NCBI RefSeq assembly: GCF_030272615.1 | Contig: NC_081406.1 | Coordinates: 218,434,997 to 218,498,996, forward strand | DNA length: 64,000 nucleotides | Direction: 5' to 3' | Origin: Cryptomeria japonica | Taxonomy: Eukaryota > Streptophyta > Pinopsida > Cupressales > Cupressaceae | In this document: positions 10,866 through 22,053 of the stretch, piece after piece | Numbering within the stretch: position 1 is the stretch's first letter | Layout of the letters: each line of letters begins with the position of its first letter | Notes under the pieces: model-generated | Database searches by the model: none | Seen by the model: only the letters and a program-made list of their open reading frames with translations | What the model was told of the DNA's origin: nothing | Position numbers and translations under genes: made by a program

Positions 10866-12230
10866 TTTTGAAAATAATATTTCTTGATATCATCAAAATA
10901 TTTTTTTCTAAGGATGAACATATTAATTAAATAATAATTTACTATGTAAATGATTATCAAATTTAATATTATTATTTTTATTGATCAAGCTAAAAAAGAT
11001 TACATGAAAATAACAAGCAGCCAAAGAAAAGACTAAAAGATTAAATTATACAGATCCACCATATAAAATTTTCTTATGCCATTGTTAACATCTTTGATGT
11101 AATTATTGTCTTTTACAAGACAATAATGTATATAATAATATTTCTTTTAAATATATATATACAAACACTATCAAATATGAATGTAGTGAAATTATATTTT
11201 TTAGTTTTAAAGATAAATATATTGAAATAAACATTTGAAAAATAATATTTATTGATATCATTAAGATATTATTTTCTTAAAAATAAACATATTAATTATA
11301 TAATAATTTACTATGTAAATGATTGTCAATTTTAATATTATTATTTTTAATTGATCAAGTTAAAAAAATTACAAGAAAATAATAAGCAATTAAAAGACTA
11401 AAAAATTAAATTAACCCTATAAAATTTTCTTATGCCATAGTTAACATCTTTAGATGTAATTATCTTCTTTTACAAGACAATAATGTATATAATAATAATA
11501 TTTCTTTTAAATATATATACAAGTATTATCAAATATAAATAAAGTGAAATAGATATTTTGAAAATAATATTTTTAAATATTTTTTGCATTAGATTTTTAA
11601 AGATAAATATACTTAAATAAACATTTTGAAAATAATATTTCTTGATATTATATTTCTAATAATTTACTATGTAAATGATTGTCAAAGTTAACATTAATTA
11701 TATAAAATTTTCTTATGCCATTGTTAACATCTTTAGATGTAATTATGGTCTTTTACAAAACAATAATGTATATAATAATAATATTTCTTTTAAATATATA
11801 TACAAGTATTATCAAATATGAGTAAAGTGAAATAGATATTTTAAAAATAATATTTTTAAATATTTTTACATAATATTTTTAAAGATAAATATAATTAAAT
11901 AAATATTTTGAAAATAGTATTTATTTATATCATATTTCTAATAATTTACTATGTAAATGATTGTCAAAGTTAATATTAATTTTTTTAAAGACTAAAAAAT
12001 TAAATTATACAAATCTACCCCTGTGGTTAAACTTGCACCAAAAAGTCACGATTTCTGCATAACACCAAGATAACCACCAAAAAGTCACCATTTCTACATA
12101 ACACCGAACTTAGTGAACCCTTTTGAAATCAGATTAGCCGCCTCCCAAATCCACCATATAAAATTTTCTTATGTCATTGTTAACATCTTTCTATGTAATA
12201 ATTGTATTTTACAAGACAAATATAAAAAAA
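10866..12230. repeat. degenerate tandem repeat, unit about 360 bp
   Basis: Four imperfect copies follow one another. The marker TTTACTATGTAAATGATT recurs at about 10948, 11309, 11667 and 11946 (spacings about 361, 358 and 279). The marker CTTATGCCATTGTTAACATC recurs at about 11072, 11430, 11711 and 12170. The third copy is internally shortened and the fourth carries an insertion at about 12015-12149. Very AT-rich, no coding potential. Confidence 0.75.
12015..12149. repeat. small insertion of about 135 bp in the last tandem unit
   Basis: Compared with the first unit, the sequence between the AAATC that precedes CCACCATATAAAATT and the same point in this unit is expanded by about 135 bp. The insert is bounded by short direct copies of CAAATC. 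It holds two near-identical 36-bp segments starting CACCAAAAAGTCAC at about 12037 and 12075. It is too short to code; a non-autonomous transposon or filler DNA is possible. Confidence 0.4.
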
Positions 12231-13555
12231 AAATTATAAAAAATATGATAATAAGACAATGAATCTATGGAACAGATTTAATTGAACTTTGTCCCACTAA
12301 CACAATACAATATTAATATACTAAAACCTCGGGAGTTGGGACGGGACGAAGGACGAGTAATCCGTGTCCGTATTGCAGTCCTTTTCTTTTGTTTTGCATT
12401 CCCTATTTTATACATACATATGACATGGCTTTTGTTTCACTCTCAAATATTAAAATCTTTTATAATTTGCTTTTGGTTCCAATAAACTAATAATAATAAT
12501 AAAATAAATAAACATCAAAGAGACGTTGCTTCGTCATATTCAACCCTTTCCACATCGATTTGACCATGTAGACCCCTCAGTTAATAAAAAAGAGTGGTTA
12601 AAAAACCAGAGAAAAAATTCAATGAAGTGGACGGGGAAGAAAATGAGTGGTTAAAGTAGCAAATACGAAATGACGGCTGCAAAGTCCGCAGCATAATTGA
12701 ATTCCCACCATTCAAAAAAAATAAAAAATCCGATGATTAAGTAATTGAATGCGGTACAAGGTGGGGCATGAATGCAACTTATATTCCCCACTGCTTTACA
12801 AAAAAAAATCACTTTTGACTAGTCCGTACGACGTTACTTTTTACGCCCTATCACACTTGACATTTATGCGTGGCCGGTCCAATGGTCGTTACCTACTCTT
12901 TTCCTCGCAAATTCTCTTATAAAATCTTTTCTCCTACGGTATTTTTTCGGTGCGCAAATGATTGAGAATCAGGTATTGTGTTAAATTTGACGGCCTGTCC
13001 TGCCTAGTCGAGTAATAATTTTTTTTTTTTTTTTTTTTAATGGTTTAAGCTTTCATCATTGCAACTTTATTGGTCTCGGTCCTATGGGTGTCTAAAATGG
13101 CAACCAAACAAACGGTATCCCAAGTGTTAGGGTTCTATGAGTCCCAATACACAAAGAAATATTTGTAATAAAAAGAATATCATGTGAAATTTTGTAAGTG
13201 ATCTCCTGGGAAGATCAACATTTTATTGGGAGGAAGTAATAATAGACGCTTGCGTGAGCTTTACTCAGGATCACAAATTGGTTGGGAAAAATATTTTTAG
13301 TCAAGATTCATAGCGTGTAGAGAATTCAATGTAGTTTTTTATTAATTTAGTATTGTTGCTTTGAATAAGACTTTGAAAAGTAGTTTAAGAAATGTCTTAC
13401 AAGGATAAGACAAGGATAAGATAACAATTGTGGACCCAAAAAAATTCAAAGTTCATAAATTGGCATGAGGTGTTTTGGATGTATCTGTGTGATATTTCTC
13501 ATCAAATTCACACAATCATGTTTAGAAATATATTATGTGATCTATAAATTGATTC

Positions 13556-13604
13556 ATATATATATATATGTATGTATATATATTTATGTGTATATGCATA
13601 TATA
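13556..13604. repeat. TA/TATG microsatellite
   Basis: Alternating TA with TATG interruptions over about 50 bp. Confidence 0.7.
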
Positions 13605-15257
13605 GAGTTAAAAATATATTTATAAAAGTTAGAAGTACATTTTTAGTACTTTTTTCTATTTGTTTTAGATCTATTAAGACTTATATTCTTAACATGATAA
13701 TCTATTGTTTAAATGGCATATTTCCATGTAAAATTATGCATTTGTTTTGTTCCTTACCTAATTTTGCATCCTTGTTCCTTAGTGGTTAAGACCTAACTTT
13801 TCTATGTAATATTTCTTACCTTAGTTCAAAATCACATAGGCAATTTTGACCACCCGAATTTCTAAATACAAATTTAAGAATGGACCCACATTACCTCGAT
13901 TTTAATTAGACATTGCCTATCAAATAAAGCATAAAATAGAAAACTATTACACTAGGGTGTTGTATAAGAAGATAAATTTCTAATTCATTCTAGATCATTG
14001 ACTATTAATTATTTGAGCATCCAAGAGAAATATATTATCATCTAAAATCACAAGGAAAGATATGAGCATTTTTGTGTCTACTCAACATGTGCTCCAACTT
14101 GTTCCAAAGCATTGAATCAAGCTAAAAAAAAAATTGATAGAGGGATCTTCATCCACAAATTCATATTAGCTACTTGATATGGGAGAATGAGCCTTAGAGG
14201 TTAAACCTCTTTGACTAAGAGCCAAGGATTGAGGGGTGTGCATTCTACCAAATTTGCCTAGAGCATGATCCCAACATTATCCCTTATGATGTCAAGGCCT
14301 TGCACACGACGAGACTTGATCCTTGATGAGCTCATTAAGAAATATTCAACTTCACCAACAAACCAAGGGCCCATTGACATCTAAGTATTTGAGTTAGGAA
14401 TGAGGTGGGAAAATAATCTCCTTCCTCTTGAGTAGCACAAGCTTCATTAATGCTTATAAACACTACTATTTTAAATAGCACAAGGGAACAAAATTGTAAA
14501 AATCAAGAGTTTGAAAATTAAGGCCATAAATAAGGTTAGAACCATAGGAAAAAGAGTCAAACCTATAGATGCGCATGCTAGAACCAAAAGAATGGTTTTG
14601 AACCTAAAACAAAGAACGTGTCATTTATTTTATATGAACATATTGAGCATAGTCTCAAATATAATAGTGGAGGTTAGCATTATATCATAGCATGTTATAA
14701 TACATTCTAGTCATTTGCAACATCTGAAGTTATGTACCCTAATCCTCTTTGTAAATTTTGTTTACATAATTTTGTAATTATTCTAGATGAACAACTAATG
14801 AAGAGTAATTTGGTTGCTATTGAAATTTACATTTATTTACCCTATCGTATTAGAAAATTAGAGTTATTTTATTTCTTTTTCATTTGGGGAATACTCCTTT
14901 TAAAGTGTGGAAACTTTAAAAGTGTAGAAACTTTAGAAATTTCTTGATCATTTGGAGAATGCTCCTTTTAATATTGCAAAGGTCCCAAACTCTTTTTCTT
15001 CTTATGATAGATCCTCCCATTAGAGGTAGCAATGTGACCACTTAGAATACTATCACAACCACTAGAGAGGCTACTCTTTGCTTCCATCTAGGTAATTTTT
15101 GGGTTGGACTCCTTTATATGGTTTCAACTTGCTCACCAAGCTTCTCTAGCACCCTCTCAAAAGCATGTGTGGGTTCCCTAATGCTTAGAGAAATTTTTCT
15201 TTCTTGGTATGTGTCATCTATTTGCTAATAAGTTCTCAAATGCAAAACCCAATGTGG

Positions 15258-15395
15258 AGAATTATTAACCACAAGATATCCCCAAGGAGGAGAAGGAATT
15301 CGTCCCATTGGTTGAGTGACAGTGGAAGAATTATTTACCACAAGATATCCCCAATGAGGAGAAGGAATTCCTCCCATTGGTTGAGTGATAGTGGA
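15258..15395 (+). repeat. 69-bp tandem duplication
   Basis: Two copies (15258-15326 and 15327-15395) differ by only a few bases; the marker ACAAGATATC occurs at 15271 and 15340. The period is a multiple of three, so a short plus-strand frame (15204-15407) reads through both copies as two near-identical 23-residue repeats. There is no other sign that it is translated. Confidence 0.8.
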
Positions 15396-15735
15396 AGAAG
15401 TAAATAATTTCTTTTGAAAGGTTAAGTAACCCTAATGATCAAGATACCCCTACCAATGTTATTTTATAGTAATTTCTATTTAGTTTTATTTTATTTTATG
15501 TTTTTATAGTAGAAAATGTAATTTAGATGATCATTTCTTTTTTGGGGTCATGATTAATGTGGATTTTTCCGTTTTGGGGCCACTTATTTGATATTTTGTT
15601 TCATAGCTTGCTAGTTTGGTTTTAGGACATAATTCCATGACACCTACGATTTTTGAGGATTGGTAATTATTTTTAACTTCATTTTAATATATAGATCTAA
15701 TTCATCAAAAAACTCACATAAATAACTCAACTTTA

Positions 15736-16991
15736 TGTATGGTGGTGAAAATAGGGTGCACTAGTTTAGATATTTAAACAAGGATTTAACCCACTTCCAA
15801 CCAACATTAACATTAAAGGAGAAAAAAATCAATAGATTCAACCTCAAGTCTATAAGAAAGATGGTTGAATGTAGATTGGATTCCGCTCCCCTTAATTAAG
15901 CTAAAAATGAGCTATGGAAATTATGTAAATTGAGTGCAAGACCTAGGATTAGAGATGTGAAATTTATGATAATCAACATGCACATATAGTTTTAGATCGG
16001 ATATGCAGACATAAGGTATGGATTTAGAAATGGGAAGTAAAGAGGAACCTATGTTTGAAATCTAGACTAAAAAATGTGAGACAATGGTGCTTGGGTGCCC
16101 TTGTCCAATAACATAAAATGCAGAGAATATATACATTTTCAGGCTCAGGATGTTGTTTTGAGTGTTTCCTTGAAGTTTCGTTAGAAAAGTGTTAGACAAT
16201 GGTGCTTGGGCGACCTTGTCTTTTCTTTTTTGCCTCTGTAAAAGCTAGTTTTGTGTGTCTTTGTCTACTCTTTTTGAATCTATATTTGTTATCTTTGAAT
16301 CCTATCAGCTATACATACAAAGGAGAAAAATTGTGTTGTTTGACAGGTTCACCTAAGTCAAACCTCAAGTTGGAATTAACCCTTGAATGAAATTGATAAA
16401 TTGAAAGGAAATATCTAAAGTAGAATGCTGAATGTTATACCTCAAGCTTTTTGTAGTTGATGATGGTTGATGATGCAATGCTCTTTGAATGTGATCAATC
16501 ATAAGAACATGTTTGCATGAAGATTGCTACAACTTGCTACTCCATAATTCTTAGATATGAAGAATGCTTGAAGGATATGGTGGGATGAAATATCGCCTTA
16601 ATGCTTGAAGATGAAATGATTGTGGATGATGTAGGATTGATGGATGGATGATTATGGATGTGAAAATGAATAAGAAAGGAATCTTTTATATAAGGTTCTC
16701 AAAATATTTTGTAAATTAGGTCGATCTCCAATAGCTAATATTGAAGTATCAAGATAGGGAACCAACTAGCAGGAATTGGACACCAACATATTCAAAATGG
16801 ACCCAAACTTGGGCCAAGAATCCTTGTCCACCCAAAAGCAGGGTGAATGAGGTGCACTTAGTCGCAGGATAGAGGTCTAGATCACCATATAAACACATGA
16901 CTTCAGTTTTGCAATAGAAAGGCCAAAAATATACTTGGAAGAGAGTTAGGAGGAGACTCACTAAGGCAAGGGCACAAAAAGTAGTGCTACA
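15736..16991 (-). mobile_element. solo gypsy LTR
   Basis: The minus strand starts TGTAGCACTA at 16991 and ends ATACA at 15736. Perfect 5-bp target-site duplications CTTTA flank it at 15731-15735 and 16992-16996. The 1256-bp sequence resembles the LTRs of GYP1 and of the remnant at about 33855-34866 (shared stretch around CCTAAGTCAAACC). There is no primer-binding site or internal sequence, so it is the product of LTR-LTR recombination. Confidence 0.82.
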
Positions 16992-16996
16992 CTTTA

Positions 16997-18258
16997 TAAG
17001 TTGACCTAATATTATATCCACTTTAAAATTTATTTGAATAACTAATGATTAATTCCTCACACTCTCCCCGTGACTCTCCCCCTTTCCTCCCCACCAAGAT
17101 CTAAGTTCAATGGTTTTATAATCATATTTATCTTTTTTTTTTTTTGTAAAATCAAATTAGCATACCTACATTTCGAAAAATCTATATAAAAGACACCAAA
17201 GATAACATTATTATTTTACTATTATATATTTATATTTCAATATATTCTTATTATTATATTTTTATATTCCTATTAAACTCATTACAAAACTAAAAATTAC
17301 TAAGATTAATTTTTAATATTATTATTATATTTTTATGTTTCTTTTAAACTCTTTACAAAAACAAAGAAACAATTAAAGACTAAATTATTGTTATATTATT
17401 ATATCATTATATTTTTATTTTATATTCATTCTTATCCTTCTCCTTGAGAAAAAACAAGATTTTATGTAGACATTTTAAAACCTCATGCTCTCATTGTATA
17501 AAGTCTTTGCATATATAATTAAATTAAAAATAATAATTATACGAAAGAGAAGATTTATTATTATTATTATATTTTTATTCTTTACAAACACAAAAAAATA
17601 CTTAAAGACTAAATTATTATTATTATATTATTATATCACTATATTCTTATTTTATATTAATTTGTATCAAAAAAACTAGATTTTATGTAGACATTTTAAA
17701 ACCTCGTGTTCCCATTGTATAAGGCCTTTGGATATAATTAAAATAAAAATAATATAATCATATGAAAAGAAATTTTTTAATATGCTATTACAAAAATTAT
17801 AATTATATGTACATCTAATACATAATATATATTTATTATTTTATTTTTATAAATACAAGCAATTTTTTATACAAATAATATAAATAAAAAAAGAAATGTC
17901 CTAATTGGCGTGCTTGACCTTAAAATGTGGTGCCTCCGTTCACACATTAGCCCTCCAAACAGACAAATACATAAAAATAAAACAAAAACTAAATAAAATT
18001 AAAATAAAGAAATCATTGACATAACATTTATGCCTCAAAAACGACGGGAAAGGTTAAAAGATAAAAGCAAAACTCTGTGAAAAAACATCGAGGCGATGAG
18101 AATGGCCGTCAAATCCAACGTAACACAAAATCCTTTAAATGAAGGAACCAACGTTAGTTACATAGCTTTTGTGTGATCTCCAACGTACATTTTCCTGTTA
18201 TCTCCACCTGCCTTGCTTATATTTTACTATCCCAAATTTTCTGGTCTGAATTTTGAAG
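16997..18258. other. AT-rich intergenic DNA upstream of the SAUR gene
   Basis: No gene is visible. The AT-rich part holds an imperfect tandem duplication with a period of about 221 bp (about 17300-17760; marker TTTATGTAGACATTTTAAAA at 17461 and 17682). The last 300 bp before the SAUR start should contain its promoter. A TATATTTTA string at about 18218 is only about 35 bp from the ATG, so it is a doubtful TATA box. I found no clear TGTCTC auxin-response element here. Confidence 0.5.
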
Positions 18259-18783
18259 ATGAAGAAGATGAATCGAATTGGGCAGATTGTGAAACTGAGA
18301 CAATTCGTGAAAAAATGGAAGACCCGAGCTCAGGATTCCCCCAGTACTACCGGCTGCAGCCTGTCGCCCAGGTCGAAACACTCGTCCTCCTTCTCATACG
18401 ACTCTGAGGAAGAATGCTGCAGGCGACCGGCGGCGCCGCCACCAGACGTGCCAGAAGGTTATTTGGCGGTGTATGTGGGGCGAAAGGGAGAAGATCGGAC
18501 GCGATTCATTATTCCCACAGCTTATCTCACGCACCCATTTTTTCGGAGTCTGCTGGATAAGGCCGAGGAGGAGTTCGGATTCGATCACCAGGGGCGCGGA
18601 CTTACAATTCCCTGTGAGGTGAGCCTCTTTAATCAGCTTTTGCGTGTGTTGGGGGGAGATGAAAGCCTCAGGATCCATGATCTTTTTGAGTTTTTTTCTA
18701 ATGAAATGGACTGCGGTTCTCAGGCTAAAGCCTCGGATTCGTTTCCCTTGTACAGTTTTGGGTTCAAGAATTTAATGTTGTGA
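18259..18783 (+). CDS. SAUR: SAUR family protein (small auxin up-regulated RNA)
   Basis: A single exon of 174 codons. The ATG at 18259 is the first in the frame; the in-frame codon at 18253 is TTG and is not a start. Residues about 63-131 form the SAUR domain: DVPEGYLAVYVG, then FIIPTAYLTHPFF, LLDKAEEEFGFDH and GLTIPC. The basic N-terminus (1-25) and serine-rich linker (26-60) are typical of longer SAURs. The C-terminal tail is low in complexity. SAUR proteins of the best-studied subfamily inhibit PP2C.D phosphatases, so that plasma-membrane proton pumps stay active and cells expand; whether this member does so is inferred from family only. SAUR genes characteristically lack introns, as here. 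It is the only intact host gene in the window and codon use is balanced, unlike the AT-rich flanks. Confidence 0.95.
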   Translation: MKKMNRIGQIVKLRQFVKKWKTRAQDSPSTTGCSLSPRSKHSSSFSYDSEEECCRRPAAPPPDVPEGYLAVYVGRKGEDRTRFIIPTAYLTHPFFRSLLDKAEEEFGFDHQGRGLTIPCEVSLFNQLLRVLGGDESLRIHDLFEFFSNEMDCGSQAKASDSFPLYSFGFKNLML

Positions 18784-20263
18784 GTTTTGGGTCTTGATCA
18801 TTATTGGTCCTCTCGTCCCATAAAGCTGTGACCTTTTTTTGGTTTGAGTTGCTTTAATGGAGATGGCATGTTTTGGGTACTTTGATCAGAAAAAGGGTTT
18901 GTTTTTGGTGGGCTGTTGTATAGATCAGTGAATTTGGGTATATGGCCAATTGTTTCTGCAACGATTGTGGAAATATGTGGTTTGGGGGTTAATTGTTTGC
19001 TTGGGAAGATGGGCTGCATCGGAGGAAAGTGAGAATACTGTAAAAAGTTTTCCGATTTTGTATTGTCTGTAAATTGTATAGATATTGGATATACAATCTG
19101 AATTTTCTTCTACTCCTTTTGCCAACAATTTTACTGTTTCATCATGTCTGATTCTATCTTTTTAATACGATTCTGATTTTTTTCATTTAGTAACGAAATT
19201 TTATTGATGATGAATCATAGAATGCGATATTGATGATGAATTCGAAACTTACAATCTAAACTAGAAACAGTAAATTATCTGCATAATAGATCATATTAAC
19301 ATCATTAACTATATTATCCCAAATAGTTATACTGAGCTAAATTTTGTCGTGAATTGCAAAAGATCTGAGAGTTTTTGGCCCAAAGTATTTTGTTCAGCTA
19401 TATGGACTGTATAATCGAGTAGTTTTTTGGAACACTGATTAGTTAATGATAAATAAGAATCGATAGCCCTCCCAGCGTAATGATAAGGATGATGGTAAAT
19501 CGAATAGTATTGAAGGAATTTTTTAAAGCAAAACGCCGACTCTAAAAGCTTTTAGAGCGCATGCTTGTCGTAGCTGCTGGCCGTTAACAGCTGGAACGTT
19601 GACCAGCTGGCTTCACGGTGGGGCCTCTTTCATCATTAAGAGTTCATCACAACGTAAGCATATTGCCGTCTGCCTACCAAAGCTGAATGTATATTTAACT
19701 GTATTTATTTATTAATTTCAATTTGGAATATAATGTGGTTTTGATTCCAATTTTATGGGTGGGGAGTTTCATCTAGTGGTGGAGAGCTTGGTCTATTGGT
19801 TGTTTTGAATGTATGTTTGAGTTGATCTAGTGGTGCATAGTTTGTATTCTTGAAAGAGAGGTCATGAGTTCAAATCTTATAGAGAGTAAAGTATGTATGG
19901 CTTGTTAGTAGCACAATTAGGTGCCTCCTTCAAGGAGTATGAGGTAGACCCAAAAACAAAGTAACTGATATACATTGCATTTCCAATTCCATTCCAATTG
20001 TTTAATGGTAAAATGTGAGTTCTGATAATTGGGTTGATGATATGAGTGTTTTTTAATTTTAATTGTGTATGTTTTTCTAACCAAGGTTTCATATCACACT
20101 CTATCATGTATTGAGTCATCCATTATTAGTTAGAGAGTCAAGAACTATGTACTGGATTGATGTTCCATGTAAATTCTCTCTCTTAATTATTTAAGAACAT
20201 GGCACAATTTTATTAAAAAGAGAAAAAAGAAAAGAAAAGTGTATATATAATTTTAAAAACATT
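18784..20263. other. SAUR 3' flank and intergenic DNA
   Basis: The first 350 bp downstream of the stop probably hold the 3' untranslated region; I see no single clear polyadenylation signal. A possible tRNA-derived SINE lies at about 19740-19990 and the left part of a dispersed repeat unit at about 20140-20263. No further coding sequence is supported. Confidence 0.5.
19740..19990 (+). mobile_element. possible tRNA-derived SINE
   Basis: A box A-like TCTAGTGGTGC at about 19826 is followed 42 bp later by a box B-like GAGTTCAAATC at about 19867. This is the spacing and order of an internal RNA polymerase III promoter. A second box A-like TCTAGTGGTGG lies upstream near 19773. No poly(A) tail or target-site duplication was identified, so the boundaries are guesses. 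Confidence 0.35.
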
Positions 20264-21563
20264 CATATTGTGCACCTAATTTGTTGGGAGCTTGCAAGAC
20301 AACAAGAAAACATCAAATGCACCCATGAAATATTATATCAAGAAATCTAAATGAAGAAAACATGTTCATCAAATCAAATTGCTCAAAACTGTCTTACAAT
20401 TCAAGGTGGCCCTCACTTGGAAGAGCACTTGATCTTTAAGATGACAACCTAAAGAATGAGATTGAAGAACGATCTAGGATCAAAATGGATGCAACTAAGA
20501 TCCTAGTGATTAGAGGAAAAACTATTGATATGATATGGATGAAGAACTATGATAGATGATATGAAAGATGGAGGTATACTTCCAAATTGAAAGATTAAGT
20601 GATGTAATTAAGCTAAGATGAAGATGAGATATGATAATGCTATGGAATTGATATGAAATTAAGCTAAATGATCATCTAAAATATGATATAATATAAACTA
20701 TGATGCAATTAGGATGCCCTAGATGCTTGAGACTGAACAATTGGAGCTCCTTGATAACCTGCACAACAAAATAACTATAATATGGATGCAAAAGATGATG
20801 GATCCTAAGATTGAAGAAATGGGCTCTATTTATAGAGAAAATAGATAAATTGATGGCCAAGATTGAGCAATATTAACAAGGGCTAGGATGGAAAGTTATC
20901 AATCCATGAGGGGAATTCAATCCAATCCCAAGTTGACAAATGCCACCTTGAGATGGCTTGAGAGGATGTTAAGCAAGCATTAGATGCTAAGTAAGCATTA
21001 GGGATAACCTCAAGGGATGACATCATTGAATAATGCTATTATCCAAGGGAGCATGTTATTGTCCAAGAGGTAAACTCTTGTGCAAAGTTGAGGGATGCCT
21101 AAAGGGACAACCATCAAGGGCTAGGGTGATGTCTTGTAAGAGGCATTAAATGCCTTACAAGACTTTAGGGGCTAATTTGTAAGAGCCTTACCATTTTGGA
21201 AGACTCAACAAGTTAACTTGTTGAAGAAGATAAAGTCTTCAACACATTTTTAAGATTTTCCCCAAATTTGGAGAAGTGACTCCCCCAAATTTAGTGATGT
21301 GACATGATTAGAAGAATTGGGCTAATTAATGAGGGGTTAGAGGGGTTCTAGAAGAATATTAGCATGCTAATGGAAAATGTAGGAGAATGCAAGTGGAGGG
21401 AAATAGGCATTTTTAGATAAAATAAAAGATTCATTTTAGCCAAAAGAGGTGCAACTTGCATTTTTAGGATTTTGCAAGTGGGGGGACTATTCACAAATAA
21501 ATAATGATTTATTTAGATGCAAAGAGATTTTAATCAAATGTAAATTCAATTAAAAGGGAAAGA

Positions 21564-21993
21564 TGTTGAAATGTGGCGACTGATCAGCAAAGTACTGTAC
21601 ACTCAGCACATATCCTCGCCAGGGTCTGGGGTCGGGCTGGGCCCCGGGCAGGGGTTCGGGGGCGGCAGCCCCTGAGAAAAATTTTTTTGCCGTTTTTCGT
21701 TGATGAAAACCGACATTGTAATAAAACCCTAAAAAGGCCGACTTTGTTTGTTGCCCTAAAAACGCATGTTATAAGCGGCTCGGATGCTTAAGGCATTGTA
21801 AGGTTGATGTACTGTTTTTGCTGGATAATAAGAAAGATTGGACGGCTGTGTATGGTGGACGTAACCTATTCTGGGTGAACCACGTTAAATCTCTGTGTTA
21901 TTTGTGTCCTGTTTTATTTCTTTATCTTTCGTATTTAAATCTGCATATAATTGTTAGTTCATATTTGCTTCGGATCTGCTTGAAACCCTAACA
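21564..21993 (+). repeat. 5' LTR of COP1
   Basis: Begins TGTTGAAATG and ends CCCTAACA directly before the ATTGGTATCAGAGC primer site. 430 bp. Confidence 0.9.
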
Positions 21994-21995
21994 AT

Positions 21996-22007
21996 TGGTA
22001 TCAGAGC
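21996..22007 (+). other. initiator-tRNA-Met primer-binding site of COP1
   Basis: TGGTATCAGAGC, complementary to the 3' end of plant initiator tRNA-Met, two bases after the LTR. Confidence 0.9.
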
Positions 22008-22053
22008 GAGGTTTTCTGTATATTGGCAGGACTTTCAGATTTGAGTGGGAGCA

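Larger units (their letters stand above)
12231..15730. other. intergenic DNA, nothing recognised
   Basis: I see no supported gene in these 3.5 kb. Local features are a T20 run (13019-13038), a (TA)n/(TATG)n microsatellite (about 13556-13604) and a 69-bp tandem duplication (15258-15395). The stretch 12650-12990 has more balanced composition than its surroundings, but no frame or known motif supports a call. Confidence 0.5.

Noticed and set aside
12282..12485. 67-codon plus-strand frame
   Set aside because: No domain, no codon bias and AT-rich surroundings.
21996..22007. tRNA-Met gene fragments at 21996, 59773 and 61257
   Set aside because: These are primer-binding sites adjoining LTRs; no cloverleaf can be drawn around them.
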